The position numbers and the translations under genes are program-made. This document shows, piece by piece, positions 23,154 through 23,875 of a stretch of 23,875 nucleotides of DNA. Each line of letters starts with the position of its first letter. Within the stretch, counting starts at the first letter, position 1. This stretch comes from Pseudomonadota bacterium (GTDB lineage: Bacteria > Pseudomonadota > Gammaproteobacteria > Pseudomonadales > Pseudohongiellaceae). Below the pieces are notes generated by a model, which did not search any database, was not told the origin of the DNA, and was given only the letters and a program-made list of their open reading frames with translations. The stretch spans positions 1-23,875 of the forward strand of contig JADFOC010000001.1 of the NCBI GenBank assembly GCA_022563075.1, read 5' to 3'.

Positions 23154-23875
23154 ATGTCAAAACAAGTCTCAAATGTCTCTCAAAAAGAAAACATTCACAG
23201 AAGAGCACAATGGATTCAAAGATTTCTAGACAAGCAAGAGAGCATATTATCTACAAAAAATCTACAATTACTCTATGATTACAACGATGATATGATTATT
23301 CACAGCATAGCAGAGAATACTAGATACAAGAATTTGACTCATTTTTCATTACTAACTAAAATGTTACAAAAAGATTGGACAGACGTAACTGAGAAAGATA
23401 TTCGAGAACTAGTATCACGATTGATGATTAAACATAGTGAAAATGGCAAAGAGACAGGCTATACTGCTGTACTAAAGATATCTATCAAATCAATTGTCAG
23501 ATTTGTAAAATTAGGTTCTAGAAACAAGCCAGAAGATAGTGAACTGGATATGATAAAGTTCATCAAACCAAAGAAAATCAAAGACAAACTTACTCGTGAA
23601 GATCTGCCAACAGATGAAGAAGTACAAAAAATTCTATCTGTATGTGCTGATTCATCAAGAGACAAAGCAATGCTCTCAGTTCATGCAGAAGCTGGAACTA
23701 GAGTAGGTGAATTGCTAGGAATGAAGATTAAAGATTTTACAATTGACAAGTTTGGTGGAGTAATCAAAGTTGACGGAAAGACTGGAGTTAGACCAATTAG
23801 AATTGTAAAATCTGTTCCATATTTGACAAAATGGCTTAATGATCATCCAAACAAAGACAATCATGATAGTCCACT
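23154..23875 (+). CDS. Tyrosine recombinase / XerA-like integrase, 3' end cut by window
   Basis: The frame from ATG 23154 stays open to the window edge (about 240 residues). The N-terminal half is a helical core-binding domain (NLQLLYDYNDDMIIHSIAEN, NLTHFSLLTKML). The catalytic part begins at LTREDLPTDEEVQKIL and includes the first catalytic Arg in AEAGTRVGELLGMKIKDF and the Lys of the beta hairpin in VDGKTGVRPIRIV. The His-x-x-Arg box and the Tyr nucleophile would lie beyond the edge. It could be a chromosome-dimer resolvase (XerA-like) or a mobile-element integrase; Thaumarchaeota carry several such conserved recombinases. A TTATTAAC box ends 23 bases before the ATG, supporting this start. 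Confidence 0.8.
   Translation, partial: MSKQVSNVSQKENIHRRAQWIQRFLDKQESILSTKNLQLLYDYNDDMIIHSIAENTRYKNLTHFSLLTKMLQKDWTDVTEKDIRELVSRLMIKHSENGKETGYTAVLKISIKSIVRFVKLGSRNKPEDSELDMIKFIKPKKIKDKLTREDLPTDEEVQKILSVCADSSRDKAMLSVHAEAGTRVGELLGMKIKDFTIDKFGGVIKVDGKTGVRPIRIVKSVPYLTKWLNDHPNKDNHDSP

Noticed and set aside
22682..23875. Integrated element using tRNA-Gly as attachment site, with the recombinase as its integrase
   Set aside because: No second copy of the tRNA 3' end is visible in the window, and a housekeeping RNase P gene lies between; the recombinase is cut by the edge.

Overview
The window joins two unrelated kinds of DNA. Positions 1 to about 8.4-8.5 kb look gammaproteobacterial: mixed base composition, Shine-Dalgarno sites such as GGAGGG and GGGGGA before starts, signal-peptide enzymes, a DUF1631 protein and a ComFB-like protein. 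From about 8.5 kb to the end the DNA is very AT-rich and reads as a Nitrosopumilus-like marine ammonia-oxidising archaeon (Nitrososphaerota/Thaumarchaeota). It has a plastocyanin with an acidic tail, a secreted protein with WWADG repeats, Nep1, RNase P subunit Rpp21/Rpr2, a B12-dependent ribonucleotide reductase, and TATA boxes about 23-25 bases before many starts (leaderless style). The switch is abrupt and has no integrase, tRNA or repeat beside it. A chimeric clone or assembly join is the simplest reading; recent lateral transfer cannot be excluded from sequence alone.

Bacterial side, left to right: a PqaA-family hydrolase broken by an in-frame stop near its C-terminus (80-1321 minus, with its tail at 1-79); a DUF1631 protein (minus); a decayed pectinacetylesterase-like gene that has lost its catalytic middle (3688-4217 minus); a secreted seven-repeat FG-GAP/VCBS protein (plus); a secreted PQQ-type quinoprotein (minus); and a ComFB-like protein (minus).

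Archaeal side: a plastocyanin-like cupredoxin (minus) whose last ~32 codons look foreign; a secreted repeat protein; a small conserved-looking protein; a rhomboid protease; a 58-residue tautomerase; a 378-bp intergenic region with a possible small RNA; a nitrilase-family amidase converging on a topoisomerase-type zinc-finger protein; a thiolase/DUF35 pair that shares a symmetrical TATA element with the zinc-finger gene; and a 53-residue zinc-ribbon protein.

The most interesting part follows. A 723-residue protein fuses a winged helix, an ATP-cone and a class III reductase (NrdD)-like body that lacks all catalytic cysteines and the glycyl-radical loop. It lies directly upstream of the functional-looking class II reductase nrdJ. 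I read it as a likely nucleotide-sensing regulator built from a dead reductase. The window ends with a membrane-anchored glycosidase-like protein coupled to Nep1, tRNA-Gly(UCC), an RNase P protein gene, and a tyrosine recombinase cut by the window edge.
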